The notes beneath the pieces were generated by a model. That model did not search any database and was not told where the DNA came from. It saw only the letters and a program-made list of their open reading frames with translations. From Vitellaria paradoxa (taxonomy: Eukaryota; Streptophyta; Magnoliopsida; Ericales; Sapotaceae): 64,000 nt of DNA. Shown here piece by piece: positions 38,119 through 49,689 of this stretch. The position numbers were made by a program, and so were the translations under genes. The first letter of the stretch is position 1. Each line of letters opens with the position of its first letter. The stretch spans positions 22,393,936 to 22,457,935 of the forward strand of contig CM034233.1 in NCBI GenBank assembly GCA_019916065.1. Reading direction: 5' to 3'.

Positions 38119-38350
38119 TCAGGGAGCTCCTTCGTTTTCAACGTACTGGGCATGTGGTCCAGGTTTTGAACCAGCCCTTACCGGTGATACATGACCAGGA
38201 GGTGAAACACTTCCCACTGCAGCAGATGGACCTACAAAAAAACAGAACCACAGCTAAGAAGTTGAACATTCGTATATTCAGAATGTATATGGTACGAAAT
38301 TAAAAATTAACCGGGTGAATATAATTACTTAGGGGTCATTTTATTTTTTA

Positions 38351-38382
<32 letters not shown>

Positions 38383-39813
38383 ATTTTGAGTTCATTTTTC
38401 ATTTTGTACGTTTGAAAATAAAGAAAACAATTCAAAATTTGTTTGCTTACGTGTGTTTTCAAAATTTGTTTTCGAAAATTGAAAATGAGTTTATACATGA
38501 AATGAAAAATAATAAAAAGTCATTTTGAAAGTTTTTAACAAAAAAACAAAGAAAATCTCAAAATAAGAAAAATAGAGTATTTTTTGTTTCCTCATTTTGA
38601 GATTTTTAACACATAAAATGAAAACTGAAAATAAAAAACAAAAAAATAAACTAAATACCACCTTAATTTTTTATTTTTTGAAATTTTCACCTTTTAACTG
38701 ATTGCTTATCTTCTGAAAACGTTTTATTGGATATTGATGTTGCTAGTTAGGAAATTTATAATATTATTAAAATAGTTATTATGATAGATAAATGGGCTTA
38801 GTAAATGCATAATTCTTCCGTACAATCCATTTTCAACCCCCCACAACCCCCCCCCAAAAAAAAAAAAAACTATCAAAATCCAATCACAAATTTAGATAAA
38901 ATTACATTTCGGTGAAACAAAGTGGTGGAAAAAAATCAAAATAAAAGTATAGGTGCATTTGGAAGCGAACAAAAAAATAATTTTTAGAAAGTTTTGGCCA
39001 TTTTTTGACAACGATAGCTAGATAATGTAACTTTTTTTTTTTTTTTTGGGCAACAGTTGCTAAATAATGCAATTTTTTATGTGTTTAGTAAAATAAATAG
39101 AAATTTTTAAAATTTTTAGAAACTTTTAAGTGTCTGGTAAATGTTTTAATAACTTTTACAAACTTTTGATTGTTTGATAAAAAATTAAAAATTTTTTTAA
39201 CAATTTTAAGAACTTTTGGTTGTTTAGTAAAAAATAAAAAAAATTTTGACAACTTTTGATGTGTTGCCAAACGAAAAAAAAAGTTACGAAAATTTCTTTT
39301 TTTTTATTTTTTTTCCGCTTCAAAACGCACCCTAAACTCTTTGTGCTAATTTATGGGTTAGGACTTATTTACTCAATAAGATGATGTGGTCGATTCCCAC
39401 GTCACACAACTCTTAACTATAATAATCTTCTTCAATGGCAAAAAAAAAAAAAAAAAAAAAAAAAAAAGATTAAAAGACGAAATTCAATCACAGAGCACAA
39501 TAACTACGAAGAACGTTGAGACAGAGGAGATGATAGTAAATTTCCATTGTATTTGGTACTTCAATTACTACACTTGGTTCAAATCATTGAAGTCGGGGGC
39601 AACAATAAACGTATAAATAAAGAAAGAAATGTTCAAATTTTTGATGCGATGATGACAGCAAGGCTAGTACTCACCTTTAGGAGATGCGACCCAAACTCTG
39701 GATTCTGGCTTTTGGAGTGCTGCAGCATCAGACGCAACCAGGGTACTGAAAAGGTTCAAGAGGATGATCATCGACAGTAGGATACAACAAACAAGCCGGA
39801 GCCTGTGGGCCAT
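38119..39813 (-). CDS. Small secreted peptide precursor D2 (two exons, 83 aa)
   Basis: Exon 1 is 39675-39813 (ATG at 39813-39811) and exon 2 is 38119-38231. The 1,443-bp phase-1 intron (donor GTGAGT, acceptor TTTTTTTGTAG) splits a Gly codon, and the joined frame is exactly 83 codons plus stop. Exon 1 encodes a signal peptide (MAHRLRLVCC, then LLSMIILLNLFSTLVA) and KPESR...ASPK. Exon 2 continues G-PSAAVGSVSPPGHVSPV, then AGSKPGPH and the tail AQYVENEGAP. SPKGPSAAVG is identical to the motif in gene A on the other strand. GPS and PGH words recall PIP/PIPL (SGPS core) and CEP (Pro/Gly, GH end) hormones, but the match is too short to assign. Probably a secreted signalling-peptide precursor. Confidence 0.78.
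38331..38664. mobile_element. MITE (family 1) in the D2 intron
   Basis: Left end AGGGGTCATTTTATTTTTTA, right end AAATAAACTAAATACCACCTT. It is absent from the D1 intron at the homologous place (about 32490), so it inserted after the D duplication. Confidence 0.7.
39335..39475 (+). mobile_element. tRNA-like SINE in the D2 intron
   Basis: Homologue of 34085-34215: TATGGGTTAGGACT, then GGTCGATTCCCAC, then a long A tract (about 39438-39466). Confidence 0.55.
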
Positions 39814-39889
39814 TTCTTGCTTTTGTCTTTCTCTACAACGTTGCTGACTTACTATAAAAGACCCAGCTCCAAACCTCTAATTTATAGGC

Positions 39890-39896
39890 TCCTCAA
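39890..39896 (-). promoter_or_regulatory. TATA box of D2
   Basis: TATAAAT on -, 77-83 bp upstream of the ATG, at the place equivalent to the D1 TATA box. Confidence 0.65.
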
Positions 39897-40300
39897 TCTA
39901 GAGGTGGTAATTTCATTACATTTATTTAAATTCATTTAAAACTCGTCAAAAATTATAATTGTATCATAATTAAATTACTATGTACATTGGGTTCATTTAT
40001 ATAAATACAAATGGGAGACAAGTACTTAACTATAATGTCTTTCATTATTTATTTTGTACTTTCACTATCCACTACGGATTTCACTTGTTCACTCTCTATT
40101 TTCTCTCTCAAATTAAAAATATTATTATAAATTAATGGGTCAATTATTTTGATATAAATTTATTCTAATATTAATTATGTATAATTAAATTTATCCCATT
40201 AGGCACGCCACACATATTAATCCAACTCAAACTCTCTCATTCACCAGCTCTGCCTTAAACTGTGGTTAAATAAATCACGTTAAGATAGCATTTAAAGTTT

Positions 40301-41427
40301 CAAAAAAATTTAGAAAAAAATCAAAAGTAAATATTAAAATGATTTGAAAATGACATATAATAAAATTTAATTGTAAAAAATTAAAATCTGAAGCCTCGTT
40401 CCGGCTTATTAAAGTAGGATAGATATACATACGATTGTCGAAGGTGATCTATTGTCGGCAAAGGCCATATTTGTTCGGCTAGGTAACAAAGCTAGACGCT
40501 TGTGGGGGGAAAGGACTGGCTTTGGTTGTCAAACTCTTTACACTCTGTCGGATAGTTAGCCGCCTTACCCGGTTGGCAAAGGTTTACGCCTTTAGTGGGC
40601 TAGGTGATTGGCAGAAGTGTCTATACTTGGCTGGCAAAGGGTTTTTTCTTTTTTAATTTTTTCCCACTTCAGGTAGTTTTTAATGAATACAATGATTTTT
40701 AGTGAAGTTTTAAAATTTATTAATTTAATTTGGATTATGTTTGGATCATCAACTTATTAATTAAGAAAAATGTACTCGCATTATTTCTAAATATTACTAC
40801 TACTACTATTATTATTATTATTATTATTTTACTTTCCAAGAGATCAAATCTGTGTTCCGAACATAGCTAGTACTTGATCATACTTATATATATATATATT
40901 GATCTACAAAGATGAAAATATGAAAGTTTCATGGAAGATGACTCATTGCATTGAGTTGAAACAAAAGACAAAACTCCCTCTGTGCATTCTTTGAATTCTC
41001 TCACTTACATTCATATAGCTTTTCGATGGGACTTATGTGGAACAACTGTTAAAGGCAAAAGTCACACTTTCTTTTTTCTTTTTTTTTTTTTCACTTTCAA
41101 CTTTTTGTAAAGACTTGGAATAGACTACGAAAAATATTGAAATATTTTGACTTGGAGTCAAAGTCCTCTACTCGTCTTTGAATTGCTTGGCTATAAATTA
41201 TTTATTTATTTTTCTCTTAAAGAACTCAATTTTTAAATATTCTTATATTACTTTTTAAAACTTGTTTAGAGAGTTACTTTAATCAAGAAATCGCCCAAAA
41301 CAATCAAGATGCCCCTTATTAATTAAAAATGATTAATTTATGTACAAATTCATGTCGAGGCCGGCTCTGAATGTCAGCTCATTTTAGTTGTTTTCATGGC
41401 AAACCTAATTCTTTGATTTTGTTTCTA

Positions 41428-41460
<33 letters not shown>

Positions 41461-41780
41461 TTAAATGATTCTATCCTTTTTTTTTTTTTTACTTTCTATT
41501 TCTATTTTAGTTTTTATGCATTTAAATTGGTAATTGCTTTTTTGAGGTATTTTCCAATATTTTTATTGTTTTTGGGAGATTGTTTCAAACAACTTTTCCC
41601 TAAGCTAGATGGCCCACGTCAACATTGCCAAGTGAAGAAAGTAAAGAAATTGGCTGTGTTCAGATCTTCAGTATGCTTTTTTGACGTCTTCGACAAGAAC
41701 CAGCCAGTTGAAAAATTGGTCATGCTTTCAGACTTCTGTATACACGTACATACATACATATATATATATATATATACACA
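40301..41780. repeat. Gene-less duplicon module (copy gamma)
   Basis: Contains the GC-richer fragment 40448-40660 (copy of 12828-13050), then AACTCCCTCTGTGCATTCTT, AAAGACTTGGAATAGAC, GCCAAGTGAAG and TTGACGTCTTCGACAAG. The peptide gene is missing between about 41460 and 41600. Confidence 0.6.
41434..41461. repeat. (TA)n microsatellite
   Basis: About 14 TA units. Confidence 0.9.
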
Positions 41781-41784
41781 CTAA

Positions 41785-42017
41785 GGCATGGTTTGGCAAT
41801 TCATGTTAAAAGCATGCTTTTTTTTAGCTTACTATAGTATGTGCTAATGGTTAAATTTAAAATTAAGAAATTATCTTTTTATTAGGTATTTGTGTCTTCA
41901 AAGTAATTTTAGAAAATACTATAAAGCAACGAGAGCAAAAATGTTAATATATAAAAAAAGCATGCTTTTTTTTATTTGTTAAAAAAAAGCAAGTGCTAAT
42001 GGTTCCCAAACCATGCC
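41785..42017. mobile_element. Tourist-like MITE (PIF/Harbinger), 233 bp
   Basis: Terminal inverted repeats GGCATGGTTTGGCAA and GGCATGGTTTGGGAA (14 of 15 match), flanked by the 3-bp duplication TAA (41782-41784 and 42018-42020). A longer inner inverted repeat contains AAAAGCATGCTTTTTTT. No coding capacity. Confidence 0.85.
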
Positions 42018-42019
42018 TA

Positions 42020-42520
42020 ATAATAATTCGTGCCTACAGTATTTTGAATAAAATTAATATTAAGTTTCTTATATAGTTGAAAATTTAAACAAAAAGTTCA
42101 AATCGAAAAATTATAATAATTCATATGTTTTAATTTTTTTTCTAAAATTTTAAAGTCTAACAGTTAGTATATGTGTTTTGATCTCTCTTTCCAATTAATT
42201 TTTGATAAGTACCATAAAAGTAAATATAAATTATGTTGCTTTAATTTGGAATGTTCATCTTCCTGAAAACTATAATTGGGTAGAATTTAAGTTGAAAGTT
42301 TTGATTTGCATATGAAATATGGTGAAATTTAAAATATCTAAACTATTTTGTAAGACAAATGGTGGTAGGGTCCACTAAAATAAGAATTGAGAAAAAAGTT
42401 AAAATATAAAATGATCTTATTCGTCGAATGAAAGTAAAAATAATTCTTAACCGTTGAATTTTAATTTGTTAAATGAACGTTTTAAAAAATCATCTTATTT
42501 TATTGAATAAATATTAATCT
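42020..42520 (+). repeat. Dispersed repeat X, copy 3
   Basis: Homologous to 11128-11640; landmarks TTTTTGATAAGTACC, GAATTTAAGTTGAAAG and AACCGTTGAATTTTA. Confidence 0.55.
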
Positions 42521-44030
42521 CTTTAATTTTTTTTCCCTCTTTTCAGCGTACGTGTTCTATAAGTCCAGAAATCATCGGCCGAATTTACCAACTTCTGATT
42601 TTAAAAAAGATCAATTTATAATTTTTTTAGTAAAGGATTAGAATAGACTGTGATAGTCTTGCCAAGAATAACAGTGAAATTGACTTGAGTTAAAGTTGTT
42701 ACTCATCTTTGAATTGGTGGGCTTTATATTATTTATATATCGTAAAGAATCCTACTTTTAATTATTTTAATATTATTTTTTAAAGGCGTTTAGAACTACT
42801 TTAATAAAGAAATGACCTAAAATAATTTAGATATAGGTGACATTCGGCATATCAAAACATTAATTTTATTAACTTTTTAAATTTTTTTTAATATTTTCAT
42901 CAAACATAAAACCAATGTTAATTTTTTAAATCTTCATACTTAACTAACCACTAAAGTATTTGCATGTATAATTGCATTTTCCACGTCCTAATGGCCTCAT
43001 TATAAATTAAAAATACATTGCCCCCACACCTTCATAAATTGATTAGTTGTGCCCAAAATTTGTAAAAATTGATTGAAAATTATAAGTTTGTAATTTACAC
43101 AATGATAGAAAAAGTAAATAATTTTTAAAAAATTTATATTTCTTTGGTAAGTTTCAGAGTTTCAAACGGAACTATGAATTCATGTCCATGCTAGGCTTAT
43201 TGTTAAGCTCATTCATGTTGTTTTCATATTAGGCATTTTCAGATCAATTTAGTGGCAAAACGAAATTTCTTAATTTCGTTTCGATTCATTCATGTACACC
43301 AATATATAAAATAGAGATTTTTATATAATAAGCGAATCTGATTCTCTTAATTTTTACTTCTTTTTCTAATTTATTTTTTATTATTTTTAAATTGATAATA
43401 ATTTTTGAAATATTTTTAATATTTTTACTTTAATCTTAACTAAAAAGATATAAATGTAATTTTTAAAATTAATAATTAAACTTTAGTGAACGCCATTTAT
43501 TGTTTTGCAAAACCAACTATATACACAGCCGAAAGGTTTTATTCTTAACGAAGGTGGTGTGATTGGACTAAGGTTTCGTTGGAATAGAGTCAATATTTTA
43601 CTGCTAATCTATTTTTTTAAAAATAATTAAATTTATACTGTTATATTTTAAATTTCTTTTAAATCATGAAGAATAATATTGTAAAATTAACAAAAAGTTG
43701 AAAAAGTAACTATTAAAACATTAACTTTTGTTCTGCCCAAACAAAGAAAATAAAGTTAACTCTTTTTTTTTTTTTTAGTCCCACAAACTAAATCTAAAAC
43801 AATGGATGACCAAATTGTAGTATTGGTTTAAATTTTAATGAGAATTTTTCACTTTTATATTTGATATGGGTTAATCGTCAATAATCATAAAAAAAAAAGT
43901 TAATAGATTTATGTACTAATTTAAAGAAATTTATTGTCCATTTAAATAATTTTAATCTAATTAATTTTTTATTCATATTTTCCAATACAGTTACTTCCTA
44001 TTAAAAAAAAAGAGTATGCGTTAAGATAAT
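42521..44030. other. 5' flank of peptide gene A
   Basis: Contains the module blocks CGTGTTCTATAAGTCCAG, AGGATTAGAATAGACTGTG and TTGTTTTCATATTAGGCATT. The last ~200 bp (GAGAATTTTTCACTTTTATA ... TTTATTGTCCATTTAAATAA) are conserved upstream of genes B and C and may form the proximal promoter. Confidence 0.55.
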
Positions 44031-44063
44031 AATGATGCACAAAACCCGTGCCCCTCATCTATT

Positions 44064-44071
44064 ATATATAT
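44064..44071 (+). promoter_or_regulatory. TATA box of gene A
   Basis: TATATATA about 60 bp upstream of the chosen ATG, in a position conserved with gene B. Confidence 0.5.
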
Positions 44072-44130
44072 GCATTAAGCTGAGTGAGTGCGGCTTTACT
44101 TCTTCCGGAGACACTGGGTTGAAAGAAAAA

Positions 44131-44811
44131 ATGGGCTGCAAAACTCTCTCCCTCTCTACTTTCAACATAACCTGCTTGTTGTTGATCTGCTTGACTGTTA
44201 TAGTCCAACCGGTACTTTCTGCACGAGAACTAGAATTCGTTCCAGCCCCAGGTGATCAAAATAATTATTATTTCTTTTTCCTCTATTAAATACTTCAAAA
44301 ATAATATTCGGAGAGTAGACACTGTTGGATTAACAACAATTATCATTAATTTAATAGTATTCTCCTTAATTTATAAAATATTACGATATCGCGGTGGATA
44401 CAACTCAAATTAAGTCTCCCATCAATTCTTCTCATTATAATTCCATAGGAATTTATATATATATATATATATAGATTGTGATATGACATTGTCTTGTTTT
44501 AATTTTTGTATATTTGATTTGTGACGTATATTACCACAGGATCGGACAAGGTTGGGGTGAACCCACACGCTTCACCCAAGGGCCCATCTGCTGCTGTCGG
44601 CGGGCAGACCCCGGGTTTTCCTTCCCCGGTTCAAAGTTCTCCTCTCGGCTTCAGCGGCCAAAGTTCTTCGACGAGTTCGAATTCCAATTACAGCAGAAAG
44701 TGCACTTCTGAAAGGCGTTGTGAGGGTGGGAATTGCACTACTGTCAACAATTGTGAGAGTAGTTCCAGCCAGCAGCACTGCGTTAATGGAAGTTGCTACA
44801 GCACCCCGTAG
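44131..44811 (+). CDS. Small secreted Cys-rich peptide precursor A (two exons, 130 aa)
   Basis: Exon 1 is 44131-44251 and exon 2 is 44540-44811. The 288-bp GT-AG phase-1 intron splits a Gly codon, and the joined frame is 130 codons plus stop. Exon 1 is a signal peptide (MGCKTLSLST, then a hydrophobic core ending VLSA) plus RELEFVPAP. Exon 2 encodes SPKGPSAAVG, PGFPSPV, a Ser-rich linker and a six-Cys tail with spacing C-x5-C-x4-C-x5-C-x8-C-x4-C, ending CYSTP. NCT and NGS glycosylation sequons lie in the tail. The frame is open upstream to another ATG at 44032, but alignment with B and C starts at M[GS]CK, after the TATA box. The function is unknown to me; an extracellular signalling or defence peptide is the simplest reading. 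Confidence 0.82.
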
Positions 44812-44979
44812 CTTGACACAAGTGATGTCTTTGGTTTGATGGAATTTTGGGAATATATATTGGCCCAATCTATGAAATTTAATTTATAAATCTTAACAAA
44901 TCTGTATGTTTACAACTTTTACAAATTTATGTGACTCTAATCACTTCAATTATATATGTAACGTTGCATGTTATAAAAA

Positions 44980-45604
44980 AAAAAAAAAAGAAAAATACAT
45001 TTCCCTAAGCCAGTTGGCCATTAGAACATTGCCAGGTAAAGAAATTGGCCGTGTTCATATCATCGTTATGCTTTTTTGACGTCTTCTACGAGAGCCAGCC
45101 GGTTGAAAAATTGGTCATGCTTTCAGACTTATATATATATACACACACATATGTATAATCTCTTTAATTGTTTCTTTTTTTCAGTATACGTGTTCTATAA
45201 GTCTGCTAGAAATCATCGGCGGAATTTATCTACTTCTGATTTGAAAAAAAAAAAAAGGTAGGGGATGTGTTAGAGCTAGTCAATCCCTTTATGTATGTGG
45301 AATTCAAATACTATAACGAAAAAAATTGGACAGTTGTATTGCAATTAAGGTTTTCTAAAAAAATTTATTAACGCTGTACAATTTCTTCCTTTTTATTTGC
45401 AAAAAATCACCATAATAACATAGTCAATTTATTATCATAGTATTTTGAAATAATAAATTTAGAGAGTGTTTGGAGTTATAAAAAATAAGGTAAAGTGAGA
45501 TAATTTGTAAGTTTGTAATTTATATAGTAAAATAAAAAGTGATTAATTTTTAAAAATTTTTAAAATTTTTCAACGTTTTTTAGTATACTAAACGCCTTCT
45601 TGTA
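44980..45604. repeat. Module block 3' of gene A
   Basis: CCAGTTGGCCATTAGAAC, TTGACGTCTTCTACGAG and GAAATTGGACAGTTGTATTG, as in the gene-less modules, then a small insertion (about 45460-45600) with ends GTGTTTGGAGTTA and TACTAAACGCC. Confidence 0.6.
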
Positions 45605-46587
45605 TACTATAACAAAATACACTTTGAGCGGCTAAAAATTATGTGACTAAATGTTTATTTTTGCTTGCTAAAAATATTACCGATCAAATTCAGCCGGTTG
45701 ATAAATGTTGGTTGAAAAAGGTATTAGCAATCAACAATCTCATCTGGTCATTAAAAAGTGAACTTTTTGGCAACAAATTTGTTAGCAAAGATAACGTTAA
45801 GCACGTACTTTGGCCAACAAAAGGTTAATTTTTTTAAAAAATAAAATTTTTAAACTTAGTACTAGATGGTATGATTATCTTAAATATTTGAGATTATTTT
45901 TGTTATTGCCAAGAATTGACAGAGGGCATTCTCTTCGCAAGTTGGTGCTGTTGACAGCTAGATCAAACTATTATTTGTATATGTATTTTGCATGTTTTAA
46001 TATATATTAATAAATTAAACCTTTTAGTCGCTAAAAGACTATTTTTTAGTCATTAAAAGCTTATTTTTTTTGGTCCTTAAAAGTGAAGTTTACTCACAAA
46101 AATTGGTGCCAAATATTTAACATTTTTCTGACTAATTGGTGGCCAAAAGTGACACTTTCTCCGATTAATTAGTTTGAAAAAGTAACAAAAATTTATTATT
46201 TTTATTTAATTTCTCTTGCAATCTTTAAATTAATTTTAGTTGGTAAAAGCCTAATTTTAGTCATTGAAAGTAGAGTTTACCCACAAAGATTAGCGCCAAC
46301 ATTCAATATTTTCTTGACCAACGGGTAGCTAAAATTGACATAATTACCAATCAATTAGTTGGGAATAATAACAATAATTTTATTATTTTTTTAATTATTT
46401 TTTAATATTTTGTCACAACCTTTAGTTATCAAAATTTTAATCGCTAAAAGTGCAATTTATCCGCGAAGAATTGACGCCATATATACAACTTTTCCCTAAT
46501 TAATTGATTACCAAAAGTTAAAATTTTTCTGACCAAATCAAATTTAATTGACAAAAGTAGTCGCTAAAACAGTGATTTCTTGTAGTG
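45605..46587 (+). mobile_element. CACTA-like non-autonomous element 3' of gene A
   Basis: Left end TACTATAACAAAATACACTT, right end GATTTCTTGTAGTG, with GGT(C/T)GCTAAAAG-type subterminal words between. Its external flanks are the same as those of 48802-49549 and 62521-63457. Confidence 0.6.
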
Positions 46588-46689
46588 TAATATAAGTAAA
46601 TTTTAATTATAATACTAGTACCACCATAACATGATTCTATTTTTCTTTAAAAAATTTTAGCATATAATGTTTCCTTATATAATATGAAC

Positions 46690-47400
46690 ACTATTAAGAC
46701 ATTTAAATTTAGAGTTATTCATTCAAATCAAGTAAATGGACTCATTCAAACATAAGATTTGACACATAACATTGCTTAGGTACTAGTGACCTACAAAAAT
46801 AAATGATGTGTTATTTTGAGCTCCTTAAGGGCCCACACTCAACAAACAAAATGTTAAATTTAAGCTCTTGAAATTTTGGACGTTTAAACTTTGAGCCATT
46901 CACCTAAATCAAGTAAATTGACTAGTTTGGTCTCAAGAGTTGATAAGTAGCATCACACTGACTTAGAGAAATGAACGATGCATCATTTTGAGCGTTTAAG
47001 TGCCCACTTACAACTGAAAAATATGGTTTTAAACTTAACCTTAAAATTTAGTACATTCAAATTTTGAGTCATTCTCCCAAATTGAGAAAATGGACTCGAT
47101 TGGTAGTGAGACTTGACACGTAGCATCATCTAGGGACTAGTGATGTAGTAATAAATATTGCGTCACTTAGAGTATAGGGGTCTTCGTAACTGACACATAA
47201 TTTTTAGTTTAAATTTTAAACATAGGATGTTTTAATTTTGAGTCATTCATCCGGATCAAAACACACTTAGTTAGTCATAAGACTTGACACACAATATCAT
47301 CTAAGCACTAGTGATCTTTAGAAACGAATGATGTAACAAATGACACGTCATTCTGATCCCTTAAGTGGATACAATTGATAATTATAGTTTAAGACTTAAA
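46690..47400. repeat. ~175-bp tandem repeat array 2
   Basis: Unit starts at about 46710, 46891, 47064 and 47238 (spacings 181, 173 and 174), recognised by TTGAG(T/C)CATTC and GACTTGACAC. Confidence 0.75.
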
Positions 47401-47529
47401 ATTTTTATTTTTTCATTTTATTTTATTTTTTTATTGTCTTCTATCATCGTCGCCGTCATCGTCGTCATCGCCATTATTACTTTCCGCAAGAAATCTTTGT
47501 TCCGAACATAGTACTTAATCATATCTTGA

Positions 47530-48801
47530 TCTAGAAAGATGGAAATATGATACAAGTTTCATGGAAGGTCACTCATTGCATAGTTGAAACAAAAAACAAA
47601 ACTCGCTCTGTGCATACTTTGAATTCTCTCACTTACGTTCATATAGCTCTTCGATGGGACTTCAATGGAACAACTGTTAAAGGCAAAAGTCACACCTTCA
47701 TTTTTCTTTCACTTTCTCCTTTCTGTAAAGAATTAGAATAGACTCCGAAAAATATTGAAATATTTTGTCTTGGAGTTGTAATTCTTTACTCGTCTTTGAA
47801 TTGCTTGGCTATAGGTTATTTATTTATTTATTTTTCTCTTAAAGAATTTAATTTTTAAATATTTTTATATTACTTTTTAAAAATTATTTAAAATTACTTT
47901 AATCAGGAAATCACCCAAAACAATCACGATGCCCGTTGTTAATTAAAAATGATTAATTTATGTATGAATTCATGTCAAGGCCGGCTCTTGGTGTTAGCTC
48001 ATTTTTGTTGTTTTCATGGCAAACCTAACTCCCTAATTTTTTTTTTACATTTATTCATATATTTTTTAATGATTCTCTCCCTTTTTTTTTTACTTTTTAT
48101 TCTACTTTAGTTTTTAGTGCTTTTAAATTGGTAATTGCCTTTTTGACATATTTTTCAATATTTTTATTTTAATCTTAAATAAAAAAAGTAAATGTAGTTT
48201 TTTTTGAAATTAGCTAGTGAACATTATTAGTAAATTTGTAATTGCTCTCTTGACATATTTTTATTTTAATCATAAATAAAAAAAAGTAAATATAGTTTTT
48301 TTTTTAAATTAGTGAACACTGGCGAACGGTTGATCAATTTATTGTTTTTTTTTAGAGATAAGTAAATGTAATCCAAACAACTTTTTTATAAGTCTAGAAA
48401 TCATTGCCAAGTAAAGAAATCGGCTGCCTTCAGATCATCGGTATGATTTTTTGGCGTCTTCAACAAGAGCCAGCCAGTTGAAAAATTGGTCTTGCTTTTA
48501 GACTTCTATATATATATCTTTAATTATTTCTTTCTTTTTAGTGTACGTGTTCTATAAGTCTAGAAATCATCGGCGGAATTTATGCCCCGGGGGGGGGTAG
48601 GGGAAGTGTTAGAGCTAGTCAATCTCTTTATACATGTGGAATCCAAATACGTTAAGGAAAGAAATTGGACAATTGTATAGCAATTAAGGTTATCTAGGAA
48701 ATTCTATTATTGCCCTACAATTTCTTTTTTTTTTAAATAAAATTAATCAAAATAATATTATCAATTTATTAGCTTATTATTTAAAAAATAATTAATTTGT
48801 A
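47530..48801. repeat. Gene-less duplicon module (copy delta)
   Basis: Same order of blocks as copies alpha to gamma: CGCTCTGTGCATACTTTGAA, AAAGAATTAGAATAGACTCC, AGCCAGCCAGTTGAAAAATT and ATCATCGGCGGAATTTATG. A peptide gene is absent between about 48080 and 48400. Confidence 0.6.
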
Positions 48802-49549
48802 TGCGGCAACAAAATATACTTTCAAGGGCCAAAAATTTTGTTACTATGAATATTCATTTTTGGTCACTAAAAATATTGGCAATCAAATTCAATTGGTTGA
48901 CAAATGTTAGTCGCAAAGTGTATGAGCAACAAAAATCTCATTTAGTCGTTAAAAGTAAAATTTCTGGCAAAAAATTCGTTGGCAAAGGTAATGTTTAGCG
49001 CACACTTTGGTCACTAAAAGCCTTCCTTTTTTCCCTAAAAGCAAAGTTTACCCACAAAAATTGGCGCCAAATATTCAACATTTTCTGATTGGTTGCCAAA
49101 AGTGACACGTTCTTAAATTAATTATTCGAAAAAAGTGACAAAAATTTTATTATTTTTATTTCATTTTTTTACAACCTTTAGTGATCAAAATTAATTTTAG
49201 TTGCTAAAAACTTATTTTTAATCGCTAAAAGTAGAGTTTACCCGCAAATATTGGTGTCAAATATTCAACATTTTCTTAATCAATTGAAAGCTAAAATTGA
49301 CATATTTACCAATCAGTTATTTGAGAATAATAACAATAATTTTATTATTTTTTATTTAGTTATTTTTAATATTCTTTCACAATCTTTAACTATCAAAATT
49401 TTGATCACTAAAAATATAATTTACCTGCAAAGAATTGGCGCCAAATATTTAACTTTTTATTGACTAATTGGTCGCCAAAAATAAATTTTTATCAAATAAT
49501 CAAATTTAATCTACAAAAATAGTCACTAAAAGAGTGATTTCTTGTTGTG
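48802..49549 (+). mobile_element. CACTA-like non-autonomous element, degenerate
   Basis: Left end GGCAACAAAATATACTTT, right end GATTTCTTGTTGTG. It is a diverged copy of 45605-46587 in the same flanking context. Confidence 0.55.
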
Positions 49550-49689
49550 TAATATAAGTGTATTTTAGCTGTCCAAAAAAAAAAAGAATATAAGTGTATT
49601 TTAATTACAGCACTAATACTACCATAACATGATTTTATTTTCCTAAAAAAAAAAATTCCAGTGTGCCATTTTCTTGTTTAATATAAAAA

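Larger units (their letters stand above)
37236..40300. repeat. D segmental duplication, copy 2
   Basis: Counterpart of 31423-35440; see that entry for landmarks. It begins with a truncated CACTA-like left end, TACTATGACAAAACAC, and ends about 500 bp 5' of gene D2. Confidence 0.85.

Noticed and set aside
38073..38303. 76-codon open frame on +
   Set aside because: It lies antisense to D2 exon 2 and its homologue at 32277-32477 is shorter and frameshifted. The - strand model has consistent splice sites, signal peptide and motif.
44032..44130. In-frame upstream ATG extending gene A
   Set aside because: The extension includes the TATA box region and is not conserved in B and C; the signal peptide starts at M[GS]CK.
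44572..44868. 98-codon open frame on - over gene A exon 2 (and the similar one at 55707-55952)
   Set aside because: Arises from codon bias of the Ser/Pro-rich + strand exon; no signal peptide and no conserved start.
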